Positions 1-11,368 of a DNA stretch of 64,000 nucleotides are shown here, piece by piece. How positions within the stretch are numbered: the stretch's first letter is position 1; every line of letters starts with the position of its first letter. Position numbers and translations under genes: made by a program. The notes under the pieces were generated by a model. The model was not told where the DNA came from and made no database searches. It worked only from the letters and a program-made list of their open reading frames with translations. This DNA is from Phlegmacium glaucopus (Eukaryota > Basidiomycota > Agaricomycetes > Agaricales > Cortinariaceae): contig MU129989.1 of assembly GCA_015039465.1 (NCBI GenBank), positions 279,019-343,018 on the forward strand. Reading direction: 5' to 3'.

Positions 1-545
1 TGGTGGTAGGTGTTGTACATCCTGCGTGGTGTGTTTGATCGTCGACGATCGTAGATGATCATTGTCGTTAGCGCTGGTGATGCGACACAAGTACGGTGGC
101 CGGGTACTGGTTGTTGAGTCAGTACTAGTGGATGAAGGAAGGTGGTGAAGGCGGTGCTGATGACGCTGGTGACGCTGGTGGAAGGTGGTGCTGGTGACGC
201 TGGTGACGCTGGTGGTTGAGGTTGTGGGTTATTTGACCTTGGTCTTTTGACGACCACGGATACCGACTGGTTGTCGTTCATATGGTTAGTGCAAAATATG
301 TATTAAAAATGATGTACTTACCGTTTGACGACCACGGATAGAACCATGGTCGTCGTTCATGCCACTGTGGCTGATGTGTTGTATAGGAGGTGCCAATGGG
401 CGATAACGGGTTGGTGGTATCCTGGGGGTTGTATTATGTTGATTGTTGGTGTATTAGAAACTACATACTTACTGTGATGACCACGGATAGTAACCGTCGT
501 CCTTCATGCCACTGCGGCTGGCGATGATGGGTGAGACCAGGTGAG
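1..545. repeat. Trinucleotide-rich repeat with three stem-loops
   Basis: This stretch is built from GGT/GCT/GAC-type simple repeats, including a tandem TGACGCTGG run near 154-215. Three copies of an imperfect stem-loop lie at about 248-280, 326-360 and 475-506. Each begins TGACGACCACGG (or TGATGACCACGG), is followed by a short loop, and returns with a complement such as CCATGGTCGTCGTTCA. Two copies continue with a shared tail GCCACTG(T/C)GGCTG. A fourth diverged copy occurs at 55,400-55,434, also beside GTT-type simple repeats. No convincing coding sequence is seen. It is probably a fragment of a dispersed, internally repetitive transposable element. Confidence 0.6.
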
Positions 546-711
546 ACCGTTTGAGTAAGGGTGAGTAAACAATGATAAGCGTGAGCGCTTGACTGTTGAT
601 TCAAAATAATTTCAATCTCCGACTCCGAAAATATCAGCGAAAGATTTTATTATTATAATATTAATATCTAAGTCAATTATTTTCAGAAAAATTAGAGAAA
701 AATATGCACAG

Positions 712-888
712 AAAGTTCGGTTCGAACCGGTTCGAACCCGGTTCTCAAAATTTTTGAAAGGGCCAAACCGCGAACTGGAACCGATGGTCCAAAGGCCTGA
801 ACCGGAACTGGACTGAACCGAACCAAAAGTTCGGTTCAGTCGGTTCCAGTTCTCCGCATCGGTTCTGAACCGAACTTTGGTAGCCCTA
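712..888. mobile_element. Degenerate GGTTC-type inverted-repeat element
   Basis: The segment is rich in GGTTCGAACC / CCGGTTC motifs in both orientations. It ends with GAACTTTGGTAGCCCTA, which matches the right terminus of the element at 58,042-62,083 (GAACTTTGGCATCCCTA). The left side starts AAAGTTCGGTTCGAACC, an imperfect inverted match to the right end, so this may be a miniature copy. The left terminal bases do not match the family well, so the left boundary is uncertain. It directly abuts the truncated copia LTR at 889. The 100-residue minus-strand ORF across it is not believed to be a gene. Confidence 0.5.
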
Positions 889-1086
889 GAGTAAAGGATA
901 GAACAAGACGGCATACCTCAGTCACTTGATTATAATGACTGAGGTATGTTGGTGTAAACAGTAAGGTATTTATATTAAAAGGATACAATGGAGGTGGCCC
1001 GTTTTATGTGGCACGTTAGGCCACATACGCTTTTGCTCACGGTGGCCTTACCGATTTTGTCCACGGTGGCTTTCACTGTCTCAACA
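889..1086 (-). repeat. Truncated 3' LTR of the copia element
   Basis: These 198 bp are nearly identical to 6,131-6,328, the corresponding part of the complete LTR. The remaining 121 bp expected at the low-coordinate end are missing and are replaced by the GGTTC-type element ending at 888. The two LTR copies differ at very few visible positions over the shared part. That suggests the retrotransposon inserted fairly recently and lost its edge later. No target duplication can be checked because this end is lost. Confidence 0.85.
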
Positions 1087-1201
1087 CTCCTCCTCACCGT
1101 GGACAAAATCTCCTCCTCGGATGGAATCGTGGCAGAGAAGGAAGAAAGAGAGAGAAAAAAAAGAAAAATAAGAGAGAGAGAAAAAAAAGAGAGAAAAGAA
1201 A

Positions 1202-1717
1202 TCATGAGAGACCGATAAGAGAACGGAGACGAGTGACTTTTACTTTGTCGAGTGCTTTAGTGAATAGGTCTGCCACATTATCGCGAGTGTTAATGTACGA
1301 CAGCACTATTTCCTTGTTATTCACCTTCTCACGCAGGAAGTGATACTTGATGTCAAAATGCTTGGAGCGTGAATGGAGGGAAGGGTCGTTGGATATAACA
1401 ATAGCGGCATTATTATCGCAGAGGATGGTGGTCGGCGCAGAGGGCTTCATATCGATTTCAGCGAGTAGGGTGCGAAGCCAGATAGCTTCCTTGGAGGATT
1501 CAAAGGCAGCGGTGTATTCGGCTTTGCAGGAGGATGTAGCGACGGTCTTCTGCTTGCGCGAGCTCCAGGTCACAACACCAGATCCCAGAGTAAAGAGAAA
1601 TCCTCCAACACTCTGCCTTGTATCGAGGCAGTTGGCCCAATCAGAATCCGTAAAACCTCGAAGTTCGATGGGGCCGTCCCCGCCTAAGCGCAGTCGTAGA
1701 CTTCGTGTGCCTTTCAA
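1202..1717 (-). pseudogene. Copia RNase H domain
   Basis: The translation carries the Ty1/copia RNase H: GFTDSDWANC (first acidic residue), the GGFLFTLGSGVVTWSSRKQ block, SSCKAEYTAA (Glu), ILCDNNAAI (Asp) and the C-terminal NVADLFTKAL. It degrades the RNA strand of the RNA/DNA hybrid during reverse transcription. It is separated from the upstream reverse transcriptase by an in-frame TGA at about 1,720, within HWNAAI-stop-VVRYLKGTR. An arginine (CGA) would fit that position from family alignments. Otherwise the two reading frames are the same. The protein ends at the expected place just upstream of the purine tract and LTR. Confidence 0.9.
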
Positions 1718-1729
1718 ATATCGTACAAC

Positions 1730-2686
1730 TCAAATAGCTGCATTCCAGTGCACGTAAGAGAAATTGTTGAGGAATTGTGATAGTTGCTGTACGGCGTATG
1801 TGATGTCAGGTCGAGTGCCGACAGAAAGATAGATAAGGCAGCCGACAAGGGATCTATAAGGCAGTTTCATGAGGCGTTCCTTATCGTTAGCAGGAATAGC
1901 CTTTGGGTCAGGGCGACGTAGCTTTAGACCAGGGTCCATCGGAGTAGAGATTGGGAAGGCGTCTGTCTGGCCAAATTGTGAGATCACCTTGTCAATGAGG
2001 GCTGTCTGAGACAAATAGATTGTCTTGGAGGGAATGTCTCGACAGATGCCAATACCAACGCAAAACTTTGGTTCACCTAGGTCCGATATCGTCCATATGG
2101 TCTTCATTTGTTCCTTGAAATGGGTGTTCTCAGAGGGCGGATGCGCAATAGAGAGAAAATTGTCAACATGAATGGCAGCAATGACGTACCCTTCGGATCG
2201 TGCCCTGTAGTATATACAGGATTCAGAAGATAATCGTTTGAATCCCCAAGACAGCATTGCCGAGTTCATCGTCTGGTTCCAAATCCTTCCGCTCTGTTTC
2301 ATGCCATAAAGCCCCCGTTTTAGCCTCCATACCCACGTCTCTTTGCCTGGCTCTTCAAATCCTTCTGGTTGCCGCATGTATTGTACCTCATCTTCAGGTA
2401 GTAGACCGTACAGGAAGGCGGTTTTGATGTCGATCTGTTGAATATCCCAGTTCTTGCAAGCGGCGATGTGTAAAAGTATACGCCACGATTCCATCCGTGC
2501 AGTAGGTGAGGTAGTAGATGTGTAATCGCGTCCATAGATCTGTTCGAAGCCTTTGAATACCAGCCTAACTTTCCAGCAAATCGGTTCCCCTCGTTCATTG
2601 CGTTTCAGGTGGAATACTGGTCGTCCTTTGCAGACTTTGCAGCCCTGTGGGACATCAGTAGGTGGTATCAGATCATAGACTCCCAT
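1730..2686 (-). pseudogene. Copia reverse transcriptase domain
   Basis: This is an RVT_2-type reverse transcriptase. Conserved blocks are present: VRLVFKGFEQIYGRDY, the IDIKTAFLYG motif with its catalytic Asp, RQPEGFEE, LKRGLYGMKQSGR and STPMDPG. The catalytic YVDD box reads HVDN, so Tyr is replaced by His and the second Asp by Asn. The loss of that Asp should abolish polymerase activity. The frame begins just after a TGA (AGY-stop-DELKSLDEMGVYDLI) where arginine is expected. It continues into the RNase H frame through another TGA. Length and order are normal for the family. Confidence 0.9.
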
Positions 2687-2710
2687 CTCGTCGAGTGACT
2701 TCAGCTCATC

Positions 2711-3979
2711 TCAATAGCCTGCTTCCCATTTGTGTGCGTTCCTAGATGACTTTGCTTGTTCCCAAGTGTTTGGTGTTTCGTCAAAATCCAGAACGGCGGG
2801 GTTGATCTCGGATTGAGTTGTCATGGCTGAAAGGAGTATGTTCGTACGTTCTGTTGGGGTAAGGCATTCATCAATGACCAGTTTTTCATATAGATCGCAT
2901 AACTCATTGATGCCGGCTTGTTCTACCACTTCAGGATCGTTCCTGATCTCCTCCTCACATATATCCTGCAACGTCTTTCTCCTCCCCTTCTCCTCAGCTA
3001 ATCGTCGTGCACTGTCCTTCGATTTCTGAATTGCAGTATCCAATCTTGCCGTCCGAAAAACATCGATGGGCTTTGCGGTTCTCGATGATTGACGGGGAAT
3101 TTCGGTGGTGTTTGGAGCAGCGGGGTTTTGTGGCTGTTGTTGACTACGATCAAGATTCGGATCGTGATCAGGTGGTATCAGGTCTTCATCATCATATGGA
3201 AGTGCATTCGGCGATGCTGTTTGAAAGATATCATTGATGGTAGATGGTGGTGACTCCTCCTGAGGGTTATCAGGATTATCTGGGGTAATCAGTGGCGTTG
3301 GTGTCTCATGACTTTCAATGAATTTGACGTGATACGATTTGTACATTCGCTGATCTTCTCGGCTCCAGCATAAATAGGATTTTGACTGCATCTCGTATCC
3401 GACAAGGACACATTTGACAGACCGTTCATATATTTTGGGGTTATGCTTGTTGAGAATTAGGACATATGCACTGCAGCCTATTTCCCGTATATAGGAGTAG
3501 TCCGGTGGTCGTCCATACCACAGCTCGAATGGAGTTTGAGAGGCATTTTTGCTGATCGTTACGGTTCGGACATGGAGATGATTGGCTGTTAGGTACAGAT
3601 CTTCCCACAAGAAAGGGGGTAACTTGGCGTAAGATCTCATTGAGCGCGTTTTTCCCATGAGCGTATGGTGCAGTCGTTCAACCTTACCAATGTGAGCTGA
3701 AGTATAAGGAGCAGTGAACTCCTGTTGAATTCCCCTTGATCGTAACCATGCTTCCATTTTGTCTGATTTTAGCTCGCTGTTATCCATTCTATATGTTCCA
3801 ACTTTTATGCCTGTCTCATTTCCCTTGCAACTTCCCATTGTTTTAACCGTGGAAAGGCGCTGTTTTTGTTTGGTAGCATCAGTGACCAGGAATAGGATGT
3901 GAAATCGTCTATGATATTCATGATGAATACATTTCCGTTTCTGGATGGTACAGCTGTGGGGCCTGTAAGGTCTACCCAT
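2711..3979 (-). pseudogene. Copia integrase core and linker
   Basis: This frame contains the second half of the integrase catalytic core: RMDNSELKSDKMEAWL (Asp) and AHIGKVERLHHTLM (Glu), followed by FLWEDLYLTANHL, TPFELWYGRPPDYSY and the GCSAYV block. The first integrase Asp (VWVDLTGP) lies in the overlapping upstream frame (3,805-5,871). A frameshift therefore separates the two halves of the core, at roughly 3,830-3,950. The C-terminal part is a low-complexity linker rich in Pro, Asp and Gln. Integrase inserts the cDNA copy into the genome; this copy cannot be made intact. Confidence 0.88.
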
Positions 3980-5871
3980 ACTTTTTCTAACTTCCTGGTT
4001 GCTTGATGCCCCAGCCCCTCCTCACATGTTTTCGGTACAGGCGTTCTAGTCTGCTTGCCGAGGATGCACGATTCGCATTTAGAAGGTGCGTTGGGGAAAG
4101 TATTGGGCATACCTTTGACCATGCCTCGGCGAGCCATGTCCTGGATGACCTGGTAGTTGGTGTGGCCAAGACGACGATGCCAGGTTTCCATATCAGGACT
4201 GTGCGTGGTAGTGAATACATGTTCAGTGCTCGCGTCGTGAAGGTCAAGTGAATACAGTTTCTTTGAAGTCAGGGAACCGTGAGCGATTGTCTCGTTGGTC
4301 ATTTTGTGAATAAAATAGCATGACGTCTCGTTGAAGAGAATATTGATTTTTGAATCTTTTGCGATCGCGCTGACGGATATAAGACGGACCGTTGCTTCAG
4401 GAATGTAGAGAGTGTTGCGAAGTATGAGTGTGGTATTGGGTCCTATGTGAAGGTGGATATCGCCCATTCCTATAGCCATTACTGACGCTTTTCCAACTCC
4501 TCCTACTTGTAATGGTTCAATTTTGTGTAAGGTGTAGAAGTCGGTTTTGTCTGGTGTGACGTAAATGGAAGCTCCACTATCGATGTAGAATGGAAATTTA
4601 GTGAGGGATAATGACATTTGTGAGCTTTGATTGAGAGCGGCCACTGTGATCTTTGCGAAGTCGGCTGGTTTAGACGCTTCATCCCAGTTGACGCTTGTGG
4701 TAACGTTGATGAATGAGGTTGGAATATTTGGCTCAGGAGTAGCGGTGAAAGTCCCGTGAATCTCCTCCTCGACACTTTCAAGCATGGCCATATGAGCAAA
4801 ACCATCCCATTCCAGATCGTCAGTAGTCCGAATGACCCCAGCAAATTCGTTCGCAGGAGCAACAGACGTACCACTGGCTAGGGTATCGTCATCAACCTCA
4901 ACTATGAGTGCCTGTCCAGTGGCTGTAGTAATTTGAACTTTGTGTTTCGGTACTGGAGGATTAGTGGTGGCGGTACTCCGAGTGCTCCTATCAAGTTGAC
5001 GAGCTGCTCTTGACTCTTCGATAGTTTTGCCAGCCATGCCTCCACCCGGCGCGATGCAGTACAGCTCGGTGTGATGTTTCTTTTTGCAGTTAGAGCAAAC
5101 GACCGGTTCCCGGCTCCTTGGGGCCGGCCTAGTGCTAAGCGCGATGGCGGAGGAACCTGAAGGGGCATCGGTTCGATTGGCGTCACCTAAAAGGAGTTGG
5201 GTATCAGAGGCGATATAGGACGCAATGTGGTGTGGTAGGAAGGGTTTATCAATGGTGGCATTTTGCAGGTCACGTTGAATGATAGCGCGGAGGTGCTCAT
5301 GGCCGTCGCTAAGGGCTGACAAAAGGGCGATGCAGATCAGCGTGTCTTTGGACAGCCCACCAGGCATGTCGAATGCCCTGCTAATGTCCTCTGTAATTTG
5401 TCGTACCTTAGCATCCTGGTCTTTGTTGCAAGGAATACGAGTAGTGAACGCAGTACAAATTAATTCCATTTGTTTGACGGGCCCTTCCGCAAGGTGAGCT
5501 GCTTTTAGGGCCTCCCAACAGTCCAGTGCAGTGGAATACTTCTCTATGAATTCCTGCTCGAAATCGGAGCAATGCATCTCGAGGAAGGCTCGAACGGCAA
5601 GGTCATTCGTGAGCCAGTTATCATAGGATGTAGGACGTGTAAGTTCATCGGGGGGCCGGTTACGAGCGGGATCGATGTGATGTCCCAAGGCAGAAACATT
5701 CAGGCTCTGTCGCATCGTCGTACTCCATTTTTTCCAGTTAGCCTTCGTTCGGTCCAGTTTTTCGCCAGAAAAATGAGCAGAGATACTCCGGATATGGACA
5801 ATGGGTTTGGTGGCATTGGTGGGGTCGACAGTAGGAGACATGGTAATGGTAGTTTCAGGAGTAGGTGTCAT
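3805..5871 (-). pseudogene. Copia gag, protease and integrase N-terminus
   Basis: The 688-residue frame begins with a plausible initiator ATG at 5,871, about 140 bp inside the 5' LTR. Residues 1-240 resemble the UBN2 gag fold (ANWKKWSTTMRQSL; ALDCWEALKAAHLAEG). A CX2CX4HX4C zinc knuckle follows (CSNCKKKHHTELYC). An aspartic protease with FYIDSGAS comes next. The GAG-pre-integrase HHCC domain (WHRRLGHTNY ... CESCILGKQ) and the start of the integrase core (KVWVDLTGP) finish the frame. It runs off-frame inside the integrase, ending at 3,805. Gag packages the RNA, and the protease cuts the polyprotein. The gag-protease part itself is uninterrupted. Confidence 0.9.
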
Positions 5872-6009
5872 AGTGCAAAAAAAAAATGGTCAAGAAAAAG
5901 GTCAACTCAAGGGGTCGATGGGCGCGTGTTGACAGACGCGTGCAGAATAAAATAAGAAGAGTCGGTTTCCTAAAATTGATGGGTATTCGATCTCGGTAGG
6001 CCCATAACC

Positions 6010-6328
6010 TGTTGAGATCTTAAACCCTAGATAGTAATGTAACACTCAGTCACTTGATTATAATGACTATATTTGGTCAACTGTACCTAGATAGTAATGT
6101 AACACTAGATACAGTATGAGTAAATGATGCGAGTAAAGGATAGAACAAGACGGCATACCTCAGTCACTTGATTATAATGACTGAGGTATGTTGGTGTAAA
6201 CAGTAAGGTATTTATATTAAAAGGATACAATGGAGGTGGCCCGTTTTATGTGGCACGTTAGGCCACATACACTTTTGCTCACAGTGGCCTTACCGATTTT
6301 GTCCACGGTGGCTTTCACTGTCTCAACA
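6010..6328 (-). repeat. Complete 5' LTR of the copia element
   Basis: This 319-bp LTR has perfect 8-bp terminal inverted repeats (TGTTGAGA / TCTCAACA). On the sense strand it begins at 6,328. Just inside it, the sense strand at 6,009 and below reads GGTTATGGGCCTACCGAG, in the position expected of a primer-binding site; the tRNA was not identified. The LTR holds a short inverted repeat around CCTCAGTCACTTGATTATAA. The same repeat occurs in the 3' LTR. Confidence 0.88.
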
Positions 6329-8628
6329 CCTTGCCCTATTTAGGAAGTCATGTCACATCACGCCGGAAAACTAAAATCACGCTGTTCATGGAATTATGCA
6401 AAACCCTGTAAAATGGCTCTAATTGGAATTTTGGGTCTCAAGACGGTCGGATTCTGGTCTCAAATTAAAACCAGTTTAGTCAGCATTTGCACGACCTTGC
6501 CATTGAGCTAAGTTGTAGTTACTATTACTTACTGTTAGTACCTTAGTGACATTACATATTATAGCAATGATTGATGCATCAATGACTAATGGTTTTGCAC
6601 CAACTTTTGATTGATCTTGATGAACAGTGAACACCAATTTTAGTAGTCATGTAAGCGTCAAAATTTTTGTCATTTAGTCAGGTACGTGACTTTTGCTTGA
6701 CTTTTGCCCATCTTTCATGTGACTATTACATGACTTACGTGACTTCTCATTTTTACTGAGAGTTATGGATCACGATATATGAAGTCTGTTGTTTACCGTG
6801 CCCCCAAACCCATGCTAGAGAGTGTTTATGTAGTCTTCGGACTTTGAAATCATCTTCATCTCCTCTGAATGTGATAATTGAAGGGTCTTTTGAGCTGTTT
6901 TTAGAGGGAAAGTATTTCTATTGGATCATTAAATGTATTATATATATAAGTTAGGAGTATCTGATGCGATGTGGATGCTTTCACAAAATTTAGGTGCATG
7001 TCAAGTTGAGCTCCAAATCACGTGCACGACTTTTGGCTACCGACAAGGAAGTCAAATAAATGCCCATCCTCTGAGCCCCAAATTTTAATTTATATGGTCA
7101 CACTAAAAAGTAGGAAAAGGCCTCTGTCATTGCGTGAGCTCGACGTGACGATAATTCAGAGTCTGATGATTACATAATGATTTTCTAGCAGGGCATGGTA
7201 AAAACAGGACTATTAGTCTTATGGTTATTATATAGAATATTTATTATTAATAATTATTTTACAAAATGCAGCTTATTATATTATACAAGCGATTAGCTGT
7301 TTTGTCATTGTCAGATAGAGAGAGTAAAAACAAAAGATAAATTAAAAAATGAAAATGGGAATGGAGAGGTATATTTGCTCCTACTGTTTACATAATTTAC
7401 TGGTCTTAGTAAGGTAGGGCTAGGCTCGTTCCCACTGGCTTTGCCAGACGTGAGACTAAGGTGCGTGTGGTTTGTGAGAGTGAAACTCAACAACTGGTAG
7501 CCTGGTACCTGTTACGGTTCTGATACCTGGATCCAACAATTGTTGTGAATTACAAACTCTGGAAGGCTGCCAGCCATTGGTACTCTATGTGTGGATGCAA
7601 CACATTGAGATCAGATAAATGAACCTCGATAATGGTAATCTATAGGGCATTAAACCATACAGAACAGGTGTGATGATTTTTACTGCTCTCAGAGGGGCCT
7701 GTAATAGACAAATTATCTTGCATAGTCTGCTTTATGACGGGATAGTATCTCAAAATGTATTTGTTCATTCCTTATTCTTGAGATAAGCCAGATAGGGGCT
7801 CTGTGGCACCCTGGTGTTCAACCGGCACTCTATCAGACTCTGAAATTTCCCAACAATTGTTGGATCCCGGTATCAGAACCATAACAGGAACTGGGTGTTA
7901 CATCAGAGTGAACATCAGCATGCTACTTCACACAATCACAACTGGCTAGCAAGGCTAGACAACTGGTAGCCTGACTCCTGTTACTGATGCAATACCATGA
8001 GCCTCCAAAATTTGTGAAGTATCACACTCTGACAGATTGCCAAGGTCTGGCAAGGCACATGCACACACACGACACACACCATTACTAAGTCCTCAAGGCC
8101 TCATGTTGGCCAAGCTGCATTTTTGCACTCATGTTGCCTCCTCCAGGGGTGTGAAAGGGTACTGTCCTGCTGGCCATTGGGAATGGTATGCAGGGATCAT
8201 GTTGGGATATTCTTGAGTATATGGTGCATGGTTTTCAGGCAGTGAAAGTTTGTTCAATAAAATTCTCAAGGTCATCTTATGTATGCTTGTCCATCATTGA
8301 AGGATTTATGTGCTTTACAAAGCTTTAAATTCATTTATATTGCCTGCTACTTTGCTCAGAGAATCACATAGGGGAAAATCACATGGGTAAACTGACGGCA
8401 TCATCTCAGAAACCTTTTGGAGTTTAAAATTTCTCAACTTTGGGAGGCTCATGGTATTGCAACCGTAACAGGGCCCAGGCATTATATCTGTGAATGTCAG
8501 CATGCTACTTCCAGATCATGTGATTGTCTGGCAAGTGAGGCTAGACAACTGGCAAAGCCAGCTGGTCCATTTCAGGCCACTTTTGGTGGAGCCTGCCAAA
8601 TCTTGTTGTCGTCACTTGGTGAAAGTGG
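6329..8628. other. Noncoding AT-rich stretch
   Basis: I see no credible gene here. The small open frames at 7,311-7,493 and 8,315-8,503 have no recognisable motifs and biased composition. The segment holds the inverted repeat described at 7,509-7,887. It also has partial further copies of that sequence near 7,955-8,040 and 8,440-8,480, sharing CAACTGGTAGCCTG-like words. It is probably old repeat debris. Confidence 0.6.
7509..7887. repeat. Inverted repeat with 37-bp arms
   Basis: The left arm (7,509-7,545) contains GGTTCTGATACCTGG then ATCCAACAATTGTTG. The right arm (7,851-7,887) is its near-exact reverse complement (CAACAATTGTTGGAT then CCCGGTATCAGAACC). About 305 bp of noncoding sequence separates the arms. 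A third partial copy in direct orientation begins near 7,957. This is probably a miniature inverted-repeat element; no clear target duplication was found. Confidence 0.6.
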
Positions 8629-8846
8629 CTCAAGCTCCAAAAAAAGTGTCAAAATTGGGTATACAAATAGTGATTATTTTTCAATTTTAAGTCCATCAGG
8701 GTATACAAGTTTTTTTCAAAAATTTAAGTTTGACTGTCATCATTTCTTAAAAATCACCTTTTTAAAAACTATTCTATTCAATTCAAAATGCAAAAAAATT
8801 GATAATATGTATACCCAACTTGAGCACTTTTTTTGAGGTGTGGCCA
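8629..8846. mobile_element. Miniature inverted-repeat element
   Basis: The ends are about 40-bp imperfect inverted repeats. The left side reads CCAAAAAAAGTGTCAAAATT then GGGTATACAAAT. The reverse complement of the right side reads CCTCAAAAAAAGTGCTCAAG then TTGGGTATACATAT. The interior is AT-rich and noncoding. Boundaries are approximate and the target duplication is unclear. Its small size and lack of coding capacity fit a MITE. Confidence 0.6.
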
Positions 8847-8912
8847 CTTTTTTTTGATGAAGTCAACACATCAAGATTGGCAGGAGTCCTGCTTGTGAGC
8901 TGCTTGATCATG

Positions 8913-9355
8913 GAGGACTGTACACTCCCCCACATACTCCGGCGGAATCCACCGGACTCTGGCACTAAATTCCGGTGGACTCCAGCGGACTTTGGCAGAC
9001 TCAAGTCCTAAACTGTGTGAATGTTACATGGGACAAATTTCAATTTTGAGTCCACCAGAGTCCATGGACTCTGGTGGACTCTTACCAGACTAAGTCCAGC
9101 AGACTCCATTGGACTAGTCTGGCAGACTCTGGTGGAATCTAATAAAATTGGACACATGATACCTTCCTAACCTTAACAAAACCCTAACAGAACCTTAACA
9201 ACCCTAACAGAACCCTAACAGAACCCTAACAAAACCTTAACAGAACCTTAACAGAGTGGAGTCCAGTATGTGACAGGGAGTCACAAATGAGTCACAAATA
9301 GTCTGGTGGAGTCCGGTGGAGTCCAGCGGAGTATGTGGGGGACTGTAAAGTACAG
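8913..9355. mobile_element. Small CTCCCCCACA-type DNA element with 8-bp duplication
   Basis: The element is 443 bp, flanked by a perfect 8-bp direct repeat TGATCATG (8,905-8,912 and 9,356-9,363). The left end is GAGGA then CTGTACACTCCCCCACATAC. The right end, reverse-complemented, is CTGTA then CTTTACAGTCCCCCACATAC. Both subterminal regions carry arrays of about 10-bp words of the type GACTCYGGTGGA. An interior run of AACCCTAACAGA-like units is telomere-like but irregular. It is noncoding. Its termini match the larger elements at 32,021-33,688 and 40,036-43,106, so a protein encoded elsewhere probably mobilised it. Confidence 0.85.
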
Positions 9356-9363
9356 TGATCATG

Positions 9364-10466
9364 TGCTCCTGTGATGCTATGTGACTAGAGCTTGTGAGTG
9401 TGACTGGCTAGTGAGTCTAAGGTCTCATGCACAACCTCACCATATCATGTGCATGTGACATTCTGTGACACGCAGGTTCCCACATAGGCACTGAGGCAGC
9501 CCACCTTCACAATTATGAGTGGAATTAGTGTAAAATAGGTATTAATACTGTATAAAAATGGAAGCAACTAAAATACATTATTGTAAGCCTGCCTTTTTTA
9601 ATCTTTCACAACTGTGCTGGGCATGCAATGGTGTCCACAGTATTTTTTGTTTGCCCAAGCAACTTCTTTTCCAGTCAAACCACACTTGTATGCATCTGTA
9701 AATTGGGGTGGACACCATGACAATCTAGTGAAGTCAAGTAAGCAGTCATAATATATTTGAGGGAGAGAGAATTGAATTAAATACCTGCACATTTCCACAA
9801 TAGTGACTTTATCAAGGGATTCTATCATGTTAGACTCCAAGGTCTTGGTAGAAGGGAGGTTCATTAGCCTTTTCTTCCTTAGTCTTTTTCATATTTCCAC
9901 TGGCCCATATTTACCTATGTTTCTGAGGATTCCTAGAGACCTTCTGGGCATCAGTAGTAGCTTCTGAGTCTTCTCAGGTCTGAAAATGCAGTAAAAAATG
10001 GTGTATCTCTTGAATAGCATCTCTACTAGGTCCTAATTCAAAAAAATGGTAGCAGGAGGTTCTCAATATATCTATTTACTAGGGTGCTCTGCAACCCAAT
10101 AAGGCAGTTTCCCCTTTGTGCAAGTACTATTTACTTAGTCACATGATGTGGTACCCAGTAACAGCCTGACCCAGTCACATGGTGTGATACAGCCACTGGT
10201 GTCACATTTACTGATACAGTTGCAGTTCCTCGAGTTCTTGACTGTTTCCCTTTTTTTGCAAAGTGTACATAGTACAGTGTATATAATACATTAATTTTGA
10301 ATATTACCCCTGAATGAATGAAATATTCTAGGAAAATTGCAATATTATGACAAAGATCTTGTACATTCCGATGTCAATCATCCATATCCTCCCAATCCTG
10401 CTCATCATCTCAGTAATATGTCTTCCCAGTCTCACTAACCTCATCAAGGATGAGCCCCAGTGAGAA
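9364..10466. other. Mostly noncoding, one unrecognised ORF remnant
   Basis: A minus-strand open frame at 9,598-9,864 (88 codons) translates to a protein-like but unrecognised sequence ending in KYCGHHCMPSTVVKD. It contains FTDAYKCGLTGKEVAWANKK, which has an ordinary amino-acid mix. It could be an exon of a decayed transposon gene. No start, splice or domain evidence supports more. The rest (9,364-9,590 and 9,870-10,466) is AT-rich. It should contain the left end of the CACTA element, whose terminal repeat I could not locate. Confidence 0.4.
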
Positions 10467-10520
10467 ATGGAGATCACTGTGTACAACTGTTAGGGGACAC
10501 CCGACTTTAACCCAAACCTC

Positions 10521-11012
10521 TGTGAGGAGGGATTCTCCCTACCTCGAATTATTACTATTTTCATAATTTCAAATTCATTATATCACATACGGAATTTCGC
10601 ACCGCGTTACATTTTCCAAATTCGTACGTTTCCTATTTTATCAATTTCAAATTCATTCCCCTTTTGGAAATTACTCCGAAATTACACAGTCCATTCTTAC
10701 ATACAAATTTGTTACCTCTCCGTTTTTATTCTCGGATCTTAGATTCCCATATATCCATTTTCAAAACACAGTACTACAAACTAAAGGTATAAAAAGCTGT
10801 AGTTATATTGTAGTATAAAAACATAGAACAACATATAACAGAAAAAAAAAAAAATATAACCAATAACAAGAAAAACATAACAATTCCGAACATAAAAACT
10901 TAACAATGGAGAAATTTGATATCAAGAAATAATAAAACAACAAATTCGGAACATTAGAGTTGACGGAGTCAACTCCCCCCTATATACTCGCACCCGGAAA
11001 CTATTCCTCACA
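10521..11012 (+). repeat. 5' LTR of gag-only element A
   Basis: This 492-bp LTR is bounded by TGTGAGGA and TCCTCACA and is nearly identical to 14,489-14,980. It contains AT-rich promoter-like sequence (a TATAAAAAG word at about 10,788) and an A-tract near 10,840. Transcription would start in the LTR and run rightwards through gag. Confidence 0.9.
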
Positions 11013-11014
11013 AC

Positions 11015-11034
11015 TGGAGCCCACCGCGAGGGGG
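11015..11034 (+). promoter_or_regulatory. Primer-binding site of element A
   Basis: TGGAGCCCACCGCGAGGGG starts 2 bp after the 5' LTR. It begins with TGG, the complement of a tRNA CCA end. The identical 19-mer lies 3 bp after the 5' LTR of the second gag-only element (24,294-24,312), although the LTRs themselves are unrelated. The matching tRNA was not identified. Confidence 0.8.
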
Positions 11035-11368
11035 CTAGTTCCATATTTTATTGTCAAGCCGGCACATCAGCATCCACCATCTCGAAAACCCACAGTCGTT
11101 ACCACGCCCAGCCACATTGATCCACATTGATCCACGATCGCATCACATCTGATCAGGAACACCCTTCGCATATCACATATCCGAATTTCGCCAGCGTCAA
11201 ACTAAGCATCGCAGTCAATCGCAGATCTCGTTTCACCCTTTCAGGGTCCGTATCGTCAAAGACATCCTCGCACATCGCTACCTAACTATTGGACTTGGAA
11301 TCCCAATCGATTAAATTCCCATTGATATTCGTCCACATACTGTCGACCCGAAATAGTTCACCAAAGCC

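Larger units (their letters stand above)
889..6328 (-). mobile_element. Ty1/copia LTR retrotransposon, inactive
   Basis: This is a full-order copia element on the minus strand. The domain order from high to low coordinate is gag (UBN2-like) with zinc knuckle, aspartic protease, integrase, reverse transcriptase, RNase H. The upstream LTR (6,010-6,328) is complete, beginning TGTTGAGA and ending TCTCAACA on the plus strand. The downstream LTR (889-1,086) keeps only 198 of 319 bp. A purine tract (GAGGAGGAG on the sense strand) lies just before the downstream LTR. The polyprotein is broken by one frameshift and two in-frame TGA codons, and the reverse transcriptase active site is altered, so the element is dead. 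A related fragment sits at 44,762-45,174. Confidence 0.92.

Noticed and set aside
9170..9255. AACCCTAAC-like repeats, possible telomere sequence
   Set aside because: The units are irregular, few, and lie inside a small DNA transposon.
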